Shown here: piece after piece, positions 12,621 through 24,205 of the stretch | Layout: each line of letters starts with the position of its first letter | How positions within the stretch are numbered: position 1 is the first letter of the stretch | From: Prochilodus magdalenae | Taxonomy: Eukaryota > Chordata > Actinopteri > Characiformes > Prochilodontidae | Assembly (NCBI GenBank): GCA_024036415.1 | Contig: JAMWET010001276.1 | Span: forward strand, 682,001 to 746,000 | DNA length: 64,000 bases | Reading direction: 5' to 3' | Program-made: the position numbers and the translations under genes | Notes under the pieces: model-generated | The model's input: only the letters and a program-made list of their open reading frames with translations | Databases searched by the model: none | What the model was told of the DNA's origin: nothing

Positions 12621-13599
12621 CACACCCACACACTCCCATGAGTGCATGTACGGCGCGTGGCCTCATTAGTCCAGCTGTAGTAGAATTAACAACAGCACTG
12701 ACATTTGGTGGTTTGAAAGGGACAAGTCTATAAAAACAAGCAAACTAGACAATGTTCGTACATACTTGTGTGTGTGTGCGTATGTGTGTGTGGGAGTGTG
12801 GGGAGGCCTGTGTTTAAGGTGGGGATCTCAGATGCCCCTCCTGCCTACAGCTTCTCCCACCTTTCATTCTGTCTCATTAAATATGTATATCTCATCTCCC
12901 CACACATCTTGCCTTGATTTGCATGCAGTAAATTTCTCGCCATGCAGTGACAGGCCTGAGGAATGCGCGTGAGGGCTGCGCTGGCCTGCTAATGGGCAAC
13001 CATGGCTATGAATGGGACAGCAAGGTGGGACAGGACTGCGAACGAGATGGCAAAGGGACAGAGAGAATAAATCCATAAAGCAAAAGTCGTGCTTGGCTTC
13101 TGCTCTGTGCTACTTGTTTAGGGTATAAAATAATATGGTTTTTATGTAAACAACAAAAAGTATGGAAACTCATCTATTTCTCTAGCATATTGTTGTTTGT
13201 GTTGTTTGTTGTTTTGTTTAGTATGGCCAGTAAACTGATTGGCAGGAAAAAAGGGGGAGACTTTGTGATAAGAGTTTTGTTCTCCCTTGGTCATGTCATT
13301 GAGTTAAAGTACAAATGTTCTGTTTCATTTATACTTAAGTCAAAGATAGTAACTTAAAAGTATAGTGTCAAAGTGCACTTTACTATTTTACACCCCTGAC
13401 TGTTAACAGTGTTAAAAGAAACACATTGTGTTCTGTTTTTAGCACATCTGTTTTGGGAGTGTTTAATGTGCAGGCCATTATAGTGCTTTAGTGAAGCGGC
13501 GTGCAGAACTTCTAAATTGCTGGCTATCACCCATCATTGTTCACGTTCTGATCGCAGGACCACTGTTGGCCTGTAGAATTGTTGGAGTTTTTACATACG

Positions 13600-14000
13600 G
13601 AAGGGTCAAGTTGACAGCGGCCCCCCACCCATAATAGATTGTATGGGCACTAATCAGATTGGCAAGAGTTAAAAGAGGCATTTAGGATTCAGATGGAGAA
13701 CTTAAAGGTCCAAAAGAAAAAAAAAATGTGGTAAAAAAGACTATTGCCTAAAAACGGAAGTGTTCTGTTTGGGTTACTGAAGGTGCAAAAGACATGTAGC
13801 CCTGGCGGTGCGGGGTGGGAGGTAATGCGACTCCTTAATTAACATCTTGGACTGCCCAAATGTCTCAAAATGTAAATTCGGGGTTGGCGGGTAAATATAT
13901 TATTACATTATGCCATCTATCAGGGAAAGTCATTGAGGGAAAGATCATTGCTTAGCCTTCTAGAGCCATAGTGTGTGAGCTTCTGACTTGCTACAGTGTA
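13600..14000. promoter_or_regulatory. Candidate conserved non-coding element
   Basis: A low-repeat block with CACTAATCAGATTGG near 13651, CTCCTTAATTAACATC near 13830 and TATTATTACATTATGCC near 13898. Two related stretches flank it: 13480-13580 and 14075-14135 both read along the lines of AGTGAAGCG...GC...AAATTGCTGGCT, suggesting a diverged direct repeat around this element. Regulatory role is inferred. Confidence 0.35.
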
Positions 14001-14229
14001 CTTAACCAACTATAGATAGGAGGTATTTCTGAAGACACAAGTGTAAGATCTTAGCTAACGTGTGGATGAGCACGTTATAGTGTATTAGTGAAGCGCAGTG
14101 CGGAGCGCAGGACACTGTTAAATTGCTGGCTGGGGATGCAACCTGGGGCACGTCCAATAAGGGGGTGCAGGTAACCCCTGTAATTGAACCTGTGTTGCTG
14201 ACGTCGCTGCGAAGCAAAGCTAAGCACAA

Positions 14230-14230
<1 letters not shown>

Positions 14231-14265
<35 letters not shown>

Positions 14266-14474
14266 TGTCTATCTGCCAGGCCTGCTTGTCTGCCTTTGTT
14301 CACTGAACCCAAAGATCAATCACTTCGTATCAAGTTTAAAGAAAGTGTGGGAGGTGAGCTCTAAGATGTGCACGCACATACACACTCTTATATGCACACG
14401 CACAGATACATACACACACACACACGCATACACACACACACCCACACACACACACACACACACCACACACACAG
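14231..14474. repeat. (GT)n and (AC)n microsatellite pair
   Basis: A GT run (about 14231-14264) and, about 110 bases on, an interrupted AC run (about 14371-14474). The two are inverted relative to one another, so single strands could in principle pair. ORFs across them are repeat artefacts. Confidence 0.93.
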
Positions 14475-14479
14475 ACCAA

Positions 14480-14840
14480 GGTGACAAGCAGCCAGGCGAA
14501 GCTCCGATCGATGGCAGACAAGGGAATCAGCAACAAGGAGAAGAAAAAAAAACAATCACATATCAGATTGAAACTGACTTCTCCTTGTATCTTTAGGGCC
14601 CGGCTACAATAGATTGGACAGGAAATCCAATGGCAAGCAGAGACGGAAAGGGGAAAAAAATGGAAGTGGGGGAGGAAAAAAAAAACTGATTGCTAATACG
14701 CTTCAGCCAGGGCCATTTTAATCTGTGACAGTGCTGGGATCTGGTGAAAACCATTATCACGTACTCCCTGTCTACGATAAGAGGCCTCTAATCTGTTTGC
14801 TGGAGGTATTGAACAAATGCATTTGAGGAACCAAGAGGCA
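14480..14840. promoter_or_regulatory. Candidate conserved non-coding element
   Basis: A non-repetitive block just right of the AC tract. It contains CTACAATAGATTGGACAGG near 14603, GGCCATTTTAATCTGTGACAG near 14711, ACCATTATCACG near 14750 and CCTCTAATCTG near 14785. The GGATTA/TAATC type cores and low repeat content fit an enhancer, but nothing here proves conservation. Confidence 0.42.
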
Positions 14841-15409
14841 TAGAGGTGAGAGTGGGAGCGACATGTGCGTGTGGTGGTCTGATGAAAAATGAGAAAATGA
14901 GTATGTCAGAGAAGTTATGCTTGGGCATTTCTTAGAGTGAGAGAGAGAATAAGAGGCAGAGAGAGTGGGTAAATAAAAGATGAAAGGCAAAAAATGTCCT
15001 TCAGAGTCTTTCAGGAATTGCAACAGTGACTTCAAAGTGCCATCAAGAGTACTTAATTCATGAAAAGGACAAAACTCTAGGCCCCCTCTAGTCTCATTCT
15101 GAAGGTTTTACAGCTAAAAAAAATAGAATGTTACCTCCATCTTTAACAAATCATCGACCTACAGAGAAATAGCCATTGTAGTTATTGTTAAAGGGGTATG
15201 ATATTGTCATACAGTATGTTTTAACACAGTGTCTACCCAGACTTGTACTCTACTTGTGCTGCTCACCGTGGAGCAAATGTGTGTGTGGGTGTATGTCTAG
15301 GTAAAGAGGAAGTGGGTGCACAACTAGTGCAGAGGTCAGACACTACCTGTCACTGATTTCATTTCAAAACAATCAAAGAAGTTATTACAAATATTAAAAG
15401 CTGCAGCAA

Positions 15410-15575
15410 ATGTGCAAGAGTTTGAAGACTATCATCAGCATCCAGGCCTCAGCATTGTTGAATTTGTTTGGGATTGCTTGTGAGCTGAGATTTAGAGAAT
15501 GAAACCAAACTTTAAGACTAAACTTTGGAGAAATGGAAAGGTCTTCTAAAAAGAATGAAAGCTATAATAAAGGCA
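15410..15575 (+). pseudogene. Possible C-terminal relic of a Tc1-like transposase
   Basis: One reading gives a stretch resembling the region around the third catalytic residue of Tc1 transposases (L-S-I-V-E-F-V-W-D near 15455-15482), followed by stops and then a W-R-N...K-A-I-I-K-A-T tail-like segment. The match is short and interrupted, so this is a weak call. It abuts another interspersed repeat on its right. Confidence 0.3.
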
Positions 15576-15594
15576 ACATGTAGAACTTCAATCA

Positions 15595-15788
15595 GTGTTT
15601 CTCAACCTCGGTCCTGGAGGCACACTGCCCTGCACATTTGAGTGGATTCCCTGCTTTAACACACACCCTGCAACTCTGAAAGGGCTTGTAAATGAGCTGA
15701 CAAGTTGAATCAGGTGTGTTGAGTGCGGAGAAAGCACTATAGGTAGGGCATGGTGCCTCGGGGAACCAGGCTGGAGAAACCCTGCTCT
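15595..15788. repeat. Short inverted-repeat element (fish 'TCCTGGAG' family)
   Basis: The left end reads GTTTCTCAACCTCGGTCCTGG and the right end is close to its inverse (CCAGGCTGGAGAAACCCTG). Internal parts contain TGAATCAGGTGTGTTGAG and TGCCCTGCACATTTGAG. I recognise this as a common palindromic repeat of fish genomes. Other pieces lie at 23931-24205, 41640-41830, 49461-49640 and 57645-57740. It is non-coding and MITE-like. Confidence 0.75.
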
Positions 15789-15789
15789 A

Positions 15790-16985
15790 AATACTAAAAA
15801 GTATGAAAGTGCATTTAGTTGTTGAGGCTTCTGGGTAATTTCCTATTAAATATGTTTCTGCTTTTTTCCTGATGCTGAAAATCGGATACCGTTTACTGAC
15901 ACATGTTGAGCATAAAGAGGATGGATCATTTAATAAATATTGTAGCAACAATTTCTTGTACAACAAATGCATGTTGAATTTGTGACACCTAAGTAGAGAA
16001 GGTCAGTGCTTTCCTTTTGTTACATTTACTGCATGTAGTGTGAGTATTCCAATGGTGGGTCACAGCACAAGGCATTACTAGCTATAAGAAAAAAATAATT
16101 TTAACAAACACAAATTTCTTGTACACGTTTACACTGATGACATTCATGAATCACTAATACATTCCAAGTCGTGTTATTAATTCACTGAAGGTTTTTAGAG
16201 CACCTATGCTGAACTCAAACACAGATTTTTCGCCTATAGGCATGTTGTATAAATGAAGTTTTATTTCAATGTAGAGTGTCATCAGTTTTAGATTTGTATT
16301 TGACATAATCGGTTTTTATCATGCAACGACTCTTATAAAATAACTTATTTTTATATAAATTGAATAACACGAATAGCCAGAAATATGTTCTGGTATGGAT
16401 CACACAATGGTCTGCTTCAGATAGCAGACTTTCTGACAAGCCAAATCTTCATATATGGATGCAAATGGACATAATCAGTGTTGATATGAAACCTTTAGAG
16501 TACTTACTTTCAGGCCAACGTTTTAGTGGTCTTATGGAGAAGCATGCAGCATGTCGTAATTGCTCTGTTCTTCAGAAGGGGATTTAGGGGTGATGAGTGC
16601 AAGGCTGCCCCACACACTCCACCCTCTCTGTGAAAAGGACATATGTTGTTGTTTGTTGTTGCTGTTAATATTTTATATTATATTGTAGTTGTTGTAGTGA
16701 TGTGTTGACTGGACTGTGGATTAGTTATTGTTGGATTGTGTCTACCATTTATATGACTAGACCTTTCCTTGTGGCTAGTTTTAGTGGCTTCTCTGTATAG
16801 TTAAATTAGCAAAAAACACCATACAAAATATGTCTTTTTTATGTTGCTGATAAAGTGTTTCTTTGGTATTTCAATTTTGAAAAAAGAAAATAACAGTAAT
16901 TGATTTATTTATAAATTATTGTATAAAGTTAATTTACATCCAGTACAACATTACAGTGTTTCCAATACTGTACTACAACGTATGT
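15790..16985. other. AT-rich spacer
   Basis: No feature recognised beyond GTT-rich low-complexity sequence near 16640-16710. A 75-codon plus-strand ORF (16360-16587) has no recognisable motif. Confidence 0.5.
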
Positions 16986-16989
16986 ATGA

Positions 16990-17640
16990 TCAGTTGGCAC
17001 AACCATGTGTTAAAGGGTCTTGACAGCACTGTGGCGTAAACAGCCTGACTTTACTCTTTCTGCTGCTGGCTACCATCCCAAGCTCTTGACCTTTGACTCT
17101 GAACATGGGTGCAAGCCCCACAGCTGGATCAAGCCATCACAAACCAAGCAGGGAGAGATTTATACCCCCACCTACACTATAGCCCACTCCATTTCACCCT
17201 GCACCCCTTCAGCCTGGTCAAATGCACCCCACCTCCCTTTCCCCATACCTACCCTACCTTGCCTGCTCCACCCCCCCATTCCAATTGACTGTCCCATTTG
17301 TCACACATGGAATTCTTGTAGCCTCTGGCTACTAGTTAACCTGCACTCAGAGACCCCTTCTGTGAAATGCTAAAGATTGCGGAACCGTAAAAGAGGGGCG
17401 ACATGATGTGCAATATGTCAAACAGAAGGACATTTTCACTCTTTCTCTGCCGCACTGCCGGTGCAGAGCCGAGGCCCAAGGGCATCATCCACCTCCGCTC
17501 GCTAACCCTTGTATAAGTTTCCAATTCCAGCCGGCCCCAGGATTATGGAGCTTTTTTTTATTATTTATTTTATTTTATCGTCAAATTATTACAACGCTGA
17601 TAAGATGGAGATGATGGGGAACCCAGTATGTTAGACCTTG
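16990..17640. promoter_or_regulatory. Candidate conserved non-coding element
   Basis: A GC-richer, low-repeat block between AT-rich spacers. It includes a C-rich middle (17160-17300), a non-repetitive stretch at 17375-17530 and GTCAAATTATTACAACGC near 17580. Overlapping ORFs of 60-117 codons on both strands show no domain and biased Pro/Thr/His composition from the C-rich part. Enhancer status is inferred. Confidence 0.33.
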
Positions 17641-17820
17641 ACCCCTCTACTGGTAATAGAGCTGTGTCTGCTACATTGTCTAAAACACAGACCCTGATGT
17701 AGGAGTGTTATTGTTAATGGCATGTATCAGTTAGGCTAAAATGCTAATTTGCACATTATAGGTATCAGAGAGGACTCGCTTACTTCCTTCAGAGTCCAGC
17801 TCTCATACACTCTCACTTGC

Positions 17821-17845
17821 GCACACACACACACACACACACACC
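17821..17845. repeat. (AC)n microsatellite
   Basis: Twelve or so AC repeats. Confidence 0.95.
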
Positions 17846-18311
17846 CCTGGGGTGGGAACTAGCGCTCATAGAGATGGAGATTGGTTTTTAGTTAAATGTC
17901 AGTGGAGGTGAAAGAATAGCCCAGGGCCAACGTTCTCTCTGCTGCCTGTCACACTCACTAGTGCACTGTCAATATGGGGGCTGGGGTCAGGATGAGGGGT
18001 CCTAATGAGTCTCTTTGTGTGTGTGTGCAAGTGTGCGTGTGTATGTAGAGATGAAACCTCACTCATATATGATAATCACTATGGGCCTGACCTCACACTG
18101 CCCTACTATACAACATTACTGTGTCACACTTCTGATTTTAGAGACTGAGAGTTATAAAGTGATCCATCAGGCATGGGGAAGACAGCACGGCTGCTGATGT
18201 CCGAGTGAGGACTTTCATAGCCACTTTTGTGTGCTGCATTAGGTTTGTTGTTTCATTGCTTCATTACTGTGAGGAGTAAGGTCTTATTGAATGAATGAGT
18301 ATAATTTTACT

Positions 18312-18565
18312 TTAGGAGTGGAGGTGGCGTGACACCAGGCCCTCTGGACATGTGATGCATGACAACAAGCCGTTCATCTTGACACTGACCACTGTGCATT
18401 CACACACAGATTCTTTGGTCATCTCCACCAAGATAAAAGCGTGACTCATCTCTGAAGATGACCCGCTGACATTCGGAGTCACTCCATTATCGCAATATGT
18501 CGATAATACCATCCAGCTTCCCGGAGCCCTATGATGAACCTCTCTCGAACCCTTCTAAATACTCA
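18312..18565 (-). pseudogene. Internally deleted Tc1-like transposase fragment
   Basis: On the minus strand, about 18490-18565 encodes R-x-R-E-R-F-I-I-G-L-R-E-A-G-W-Y-Y-R-H-I-A, the helix-turn-helix start typical of one Tc1-like family. Directly downstream, in another frame, about 18380-18470 encodes V-I-F-R-D-E-S-R-F-Y-L-G-G-D-D-Q-R-I, the block around the first catalytic aspartate. The roughly 100 or more residues that normally separate these are missing, and stop codons interrupt both parts. This is a dead, deleted copy of a family different from the element at 19186. Confidence 0.75.
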
Positions 18566-18859
18566 AACAGTTTTCAAACTCTTTTCTGAGGCATACTTCA
18601 CATACAAAGGATGCTACCAACACAACAGAATAAGTCAGGATGAAATGCATGTGCAACAGGACAACCTTACATAGTCAGTCAGGTACATCGATAAGGCCAT
18701 CCTTTGCTATGTTTCATGCACGGCCAAGCGTGAAACTTGACTCATTTGCATGTCTCACGTTCTCAAACCTACCCACCAGTTTCATTCCTGGCAGTGTTTT
18801 TTGGGTGTATTGCGTTTATATGTGCATTAACATTGGGAGTGATCCACATATCTATGGTT

Positions 18860-19185
18860 TTGCTGACGTGTGTTATGGAGATTTTTTTTTGGGATGTTTA
18901 TTGTCCCCACAACAGTGAAATGAAATATCCACTCCTTAGCACAACTGTCTCTACATGTGATAACCTGCTAAGACCGGGACTTGCCTGGTGTGCAATTTTA
19001 ATTTCTCCTAGCTATTTGTGATTAGTAGGACCTAACAAGTATAAAAACTAAATTTTGCCTTTGTACAGGAAGTTGGTTTGGCAAAAAACACTGTCCTTAT
19101 ATGAGGCCAAGGAGTCAACGTTTTAAAAAATATGGTGCAGAAATGTAATGTCCTCATATGAGGATGCTGGGGTCTCAAGAAGATG
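18860..19185. repeat. Older interspersed repeat, host site of the Tc1 element
   Basis: The stretch contains two similar phrases, TGTCCTTATATGAGG near 19091 and TGTCCTCATATGAGG near 19149, and a TTGTCCCCACAA palindrome near 18900. This resembles a decayed fish repeat into which the Tc1 element at 19186 jumped. Class not determined. Confidence 0.4.
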
Positions 19186-20820
19186 CAGTGGGGTGTGAAG
19201 GTTTGGGTAGCCTTGTTAATTTTTCTGATTTACCTTTATAAAGCATTGATTGTTTGGATAAAAAAAATCTGTTAAATATATCATATGGGGGACAAACACA
19301 GCGATATTTGAGAAGTGAAATGAAGTTTATATGATTTACAGAAAGTGTGCAATAATTGGTTAAACAAAAGTAGGCAGGTGCATAAATTTGGGCACTATTG
19401 TCATTTTATTGATTTCAAAACCTTTAGAACTAATTATTGGAACTCAAATTTGGTTTGGTAAGTTCAGTGACCCATGACCTCCATACACAGGAGACTCCAA
19501 TTATGAGAAAGGGAATTTAAGGGGGGCAGTTGTAAGTTTTTCTCCTCTTTGCATCTTTTATGAAGAGTCGCAGCATGGGAGTCTCAAAACAACTTTCAAA
19601 TGACCTGAAAACAAAAATTGTTCAACGTCATGGTTTAGGGGAAGGATACAGAAAGCTATCTCAGAGATTTCAGCTTTCAGTCTCCACTGTGAAAAACATT
19701 GTGAGAAAATGGAAGACCAATGGCACAGTTCAAGTCAAGGCTCGAAGTGGCAGACCAAGAAAAATCTCGAATAAACAGAAGCGAAGTATGTTGAGAACAG
19801 TCAGTCAACCCACAGACCAGCACCAAAGACCTACAACATGATCTTGCTGCTGATGGAGTCACTGTGCATCGTTCTACTATTCGGCACACTTTACACAAGG
19901 AGATGCTGTATGGGAGAGTGATGCAGAGGAAGCCTTTTCTCCACCCACATCACAAAAAGAGCCGCTTGAGGTATACTAAAGTACATTTTGACAAGCCTGC
20001 TTCATTTTGGAATAAGGTGCTGTGGACTAACGAAACTAAAAGTTATTTGGGCATAACAAGGGCCGTTATGCATGGAGGAAAAAGAACACAGCACTCCAAG
20101 AAAAACACCTGCTACCTACAATAAAGTTTGGTGGGGGTTCCATCATGCTGTGGGGCTGTGTGGCCAGTACAGGGACTGGGAATCTTGTTAAAGTTGAGGG
20201 ACGCATGGATTACAAACCATATCAGCAGATTCTGGAGACCAATGTCCAGGAATCGGTGGCAAAGCTGAAGCTGCGCCTGGGCTGGATCTTCCAACAAGAC
20301 ACTGACCCTAAACACTGCTCAAAATATTCTAATGCATTCATGCAGAGGAACAAGTACAATGTTCTGGAATGGCCATCTCAGTCCCCAGACCTGAATATTA
20401 TTGAAAATCTGTGGTGTCACTTAAAGAAAGCTGTCCATGCTCAGAAACCATCAAACCTGAATGAAGTAGAGATGTTTTGTAAAGAAGAATGGTCTAAAAT
20501 ACTTTCAGCCACAATCCAGACTCTCATTAGAAGCTATAGGAAGCGTTTAGAGGCTGTTATTTCTGCGAAAGGAGGATCTACTAAATATTGAGTTAAGTTT
20601 TTTTTTTTTGATGCCCAAATTTATGCACCTGCCAAATTTTGTTTAGACAATTATTGCACACTTTCTTTAAACCATATAAACTTCATTTCACTTCTCAAAT
20701 ATCACTGTGTTTGTCCCCTATATGATATATTTAACAGAATATTTTTATCCAAACCATGAATGCTTTATAAAGGTAAATCAGGAAAATTAACAAGGCTGCC
20801 CAAGCTTTCGCACCCCACTG
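19186..20820 (+). mobile_element. Tc1/mariner element, complete but inactive
   Basis: A 1635-bp element bounded by inverted repeats of 209 bp each (19186-19394 and 20612-20820). The ends read CAGTGGGGTG on the left and CACCCCACTG on the right. The right end is followed by TA, the target dinucleotide of this superfamily; the left end is preceded by TG, probably a mutated TA. The arms are diverged (for example CGAAAG on the right against TGAAGG on the left), so the insertion is old. The interior carries one transposase-like coding region, which is broken. Long inverted repeats place it with the long-TIR Tc1-like elements of fish. Confidence 0.95.
19560..20591 (+). pseudogene. Tc1 transposase pseudogene
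   Basis: The span of 344 codons including stop matches the usual Tc1 transposase length. The N-terminal part (19560 to about 19820) has the paired-type helix-turn-helix (KLSQRFQLSVSTVKNIVRKW) and a GRPRKI linker typical of DNA binding. One frameshift lies at about 19810-19825 and a second at about 20038-20042, after which the first frame resumes to the stop at 20591. The catalytic region shows the second Asp (20298-20300, in QQDTDPKH) and the Glu (20403-20405, in SPDLNIIENLW), 34 residues apart as in DD34E enzymes. The first Asp is replaced by Asn (AAC at 20029-20031, in LWTNETK). Two frameshifts plus loss of a metal-binding residue make it non-functional. Confidence 0.94.
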
Positions 20821-20839
20821 TATATATAATGTTGTTTCT

Positions 20840-21395
20840 GTAGCCAGCTAGCCTACGCTATTTGATTTAAGCTCCAAGTTAACTTTTGACATGCGTTTTG
20901 TGTTAAAAGTAATTTTAGCACTTCGGGCACAATTCAGGCAGAAATAATTTTTTGGGATGTCAAGGGTGCCTGGACCTGGAACGCCGGTGTCCAGCAAAGT
21001 TTGGCAAAATGTTTTTGATCACACAGAACTGATGAATCAAAGATGCTGAAATCGGGCTTCCATGACTGTGTACAATCACTTTATGCTTGTTTAGGTCTCT
21101 GTAAAAGCACTATAGGTCTTAGTCTTAGCAATTATGGCAAATGGATTTGTTCGGTTTTGGGGGATGAAAGAAACATTCAAAAACATTAGATTATATGTGA
21201 TAAAGATAGATAGTAGAGTGTTTTAACCCCCCTTTTAAGTTACCTGGAAATACCCTCCAGACCCGACTTTACTCCTGTTTACAGTTCAACCCAAATACCT
21301 TTGAGCAACACTATTTAAAACATTCTTTTCATCAGCTTTGTTTTCCCCTGTTGGTCATACTTGAACCTGCAACCATTTGAATATCTATCTTAGCC
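20840..21395. other. Spacer without recognised feature
   Basis: Mixed-composition sequence right of the Tc1 element. No ORF, repeat family or regulatory block could be supported. Confidence 0.5.
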
Positions 21396-21399
21396 TTCA

Positions 21400-21890
21400 G
21401 CCACAGCCTGCCCAGGCGCTGCTTAAACCCACCACTGCCCACGGGTATGAGGCTGAAACCCTTATCCTGTGTCTGTGCGGATGCGTCAGCGTGAACATCT
21501 TCATGAGTGATTGTCTGTGAGTGACGTGGGCCGCCTGTCCGTCTCTGACCATGCAGCTGTCAATCAGCCCTGGGCTGAGTGCTTCTGCGGCTGGTGTTTC
21601 TGCAGGCTGCTGTGTGCCATCAGAGCGCACGACTGACTAATTCAGCTCTCCTGACAGACATGCCCGCCGCTCAAACGGCATGTGGCAGGTGCCATTAAGA
21701 TGGGTGCTGACCGAGGGCTGGGCCGCTGGACAGAGGAAAGGTCAGCATTTTTGTCGGCCTGAACGTCACGCAGCTGAGAAAGGGCTGATGGGGCCAAGCC
21801 TGAGCCCAGTTCCAATTAAGAAATCCTTTCCCGTCAGCCTGTGCCTTCCATTTGGCAAATACATAAAAGAAGCATCCAGTTTGTTTTGAT
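21400..21890. promoter_or_regulatory. Candidate conserved non-coding element
   Basis: Clearly GC-richer than its surroundings, free of simple repeats, with CTGACTAATTCAGC near 21631, GCCATTAAGATGG near 21690 and TTCCAATTAAGAAATCC near 21808. Several ORFs of 69-91 codons overlap on both strands, which suggests constraint or composition but not coding. Edges against AT-rich sequence are sharp. Enhancer role inferred. Confidence 0.45.
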
Positions 21891-22379
21891 TTTGATTCAG
21901 TGTTACATATAGAAATACTGAATATGAATACATTATGTGTAATAAACAGAAGCATTATAAACATATGCAAACAGTTTTTGAAAGGCCAGTATAATGGAAT
22001 ACATTTTCAGTTCCCATTTTCCTTTATTAAATAAATTAAATTTAAGTATGTCATGATACTTCAAATTATATTCCCTATTCACAGTCCATGTAGTTCATAT
22101 GTGAAAACAAAGCTGCAATTCATTCTTTTTGTGATATCACAGGAACCAACACCTTTACATATATCCATTTATTTAGGCTCTGTCTACTTATATTTATATT
22201 TATGTTATGTTATTTATGTTTCTTATCATATACCAAGTTTTAAAACAGAAATAGGGGTAAAGATAGGTTGGAAATTGGTCACGTAAAAATAATTCTAAAA
22301 AACCCCACATAAATGAACACCTATCTTGTGTCTACATTATTTGTTAATTTAATCTGCTCAATATACCATATAGCTACCT

Positions 22380-22510
22380 TTGTGGTTCTACAATTACAGA
22401 CTGCAGTCCATCTGTTTCTCTGCCTGGTGATGTGTTAGTGTGTGTTGAGCTGGAGCTTTTAGACAATATACCTATCACACAGGTAAAGTCAGAGACAGTA
22501 GCTCATCTTT
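22380..22510 (-). repeat. Fragment of the palindromic interspersed repeat family
   Basis: It reads as the reverse complement of parts of the repeat at 1410-1865, including the TTGTAGAACTAC-type segment and the GTTAGTGTGTGTTG segment, with internal loss between them. Confidence 0.6.
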
Positions 22511-23930
22511 TGCTTAGACTGTACTGTCCACATTTTTTTTAACTGTAGAAAATGATTTTTCATGGAAAGTAAATGATAAAATGTACTTTTATAGGAAATT
22601 AGTTTTTCTTTTTATTCTTTTGCATTTAGAAATATCTTTTGACTTCTGCATTTCAATAAATTTAATGATATAGTTTTACTATATCTTTTTACCCTTAACA
22701 ATATTTCCTAATTTGTAAGTATAAGAAAAAAAACCAAAACAAAACAGATGTGTCCAGTGGAAAAGAACCCTAATGCTAACCCTAAATACTGAATAGTAGT
22801 TATGTATATCCCAGTTATGCCTATATTTCATTTACCTTAATGGGTCCCATTTACATGTAAATATTGTTTTAAATTAAGTCAATGTGCCGTTTGTAATTGT
22901 TCGTATAGAGAGAAGAAGAGTGGTTGCAGATGTAATGGGCGAGAGCAATGTTGGAGAGGCCACCGACAAAAAGACAAGCAACAAAAAAGACCATTCAGGA
23001 ACCAGGTGAGAAAGTAAGTTAATGTAGGAGTCAATATAAGATAGCTAAAACACCAAGTAGAAGATGGTTATATTCGGTTTTGTCCATGATTTGTATCTTT
23101 TGGAAACGCATAGGCACTATTTTTAGTTTGCATATGAAGCATCAGTCTGCCTCTTTGTAAACAACCACCTTTTTTTTAAATGATTGAGTCCACCTTAAAT
23201 CTCCAAGATAGTCCTGTAGTTCTGTAGTTCTATGTGAACTGAGATGAGTTTCATCATACGTTAACTGAACTGTAGTCTGTAATCGTGTTACACATTGCAT
23301 GGGTGCATAACAATAGTTTTTAAGCACTGACCAACAGGACCATTTTTACAGATTCAGTGACAACGGTACATTTCATTGTTAAAGCGTGCCCACATCCTAG
23401 CAGGGCAGCCACAATAGCTTGTTTAGACCAGGTGCAGGGCACTACAGCTGAGGCAGGCTGGGTCATTGAAGGCTGTCCTGTTTTGTGGCATGCTTTAAAT
23501 ATGACAGAGAAATGCTCCCTCATTTCTAAGAAATAAAAGGAGGACACGACTGGTGTATCCTCCAGCACCTTCAGTCAACCACAATCCTTCATCAACAGCA
23601 CAAAACCTTTTGAAAATCGTCTCATAAAAATTAAAGCGTCCCACTGCTAATAGATGCTGTTATGCCATTATGTGCCGATACAGCCAACCGTCTAGAATGT
23701 GCTTGAGTGAGCACTGTTTACCTAGGAAGATCTCTTCTGCACCGACTGCACTTTGAAACATGCCTTATTTCCATGTTAGGGTTTCAAATCAGCAGACATA
23801 ACATAGAAACGCCAGGTTCAAATCTCAAATCAGATTCATAGAATACAAAACTGACACATATCGACATGTCAAGTTAAATAGTCCAGTATTTTAAAAAGCC
23901 TAAGAAAAGGCTAAACATTAGATACAAATC

Positions 23931-24205
23931 AGTGTTTTCCAACTCTGGTCCTGGAGTACCATTGGATGTTTTTGGTTCTTTCTCATGATTTAATCATGTA
24001 ATTCATTTGCCAATAACTCCAGTTGTGGAGTTCTAATTTCTTGCAGGCTCTAGATCCAACCACAGTCTGCCACACCTGCTCCTGGTAGTGTCCTTCTTAG
24101 GAAGTCCTTAATTGACTGGATCAGATGCAAGAGCATCATGTTAGATTAAAACTACATCCTGCAGGAAAGTAACTCTCAAGAGGTTAAAAAGGTTAGTGAC
24201 CACTA
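23931..24205. repeat. Short inverted-repeat element ('TCCTGGAG' family), diverged
   Basis: The left end AGTGTTTTCCAACTCTGGTC matches the family at 15595; the right end near 24165-24205 (CCTGCAGGAAAGTAACTCTC...GTTAGTGACCACT) is its decayed inverse. Confidence 0.6.

Noticed and set aside
12148..12666. 172-codon minus-strand ORF
   Set aside because: Its core is Cys-Val repeats from an AC microsatellite; no domain on either side.
14123..14596. 157-codon plus-strand ORF
   Set aside because: It crosses GT and AC microsatellites; the repeat keeps the frame open.
23810..23830. GGTTCAAATCT resembling a tRNA or SINE B box
   Set aside because: No A box at the right distance and no cloverleaf arms.
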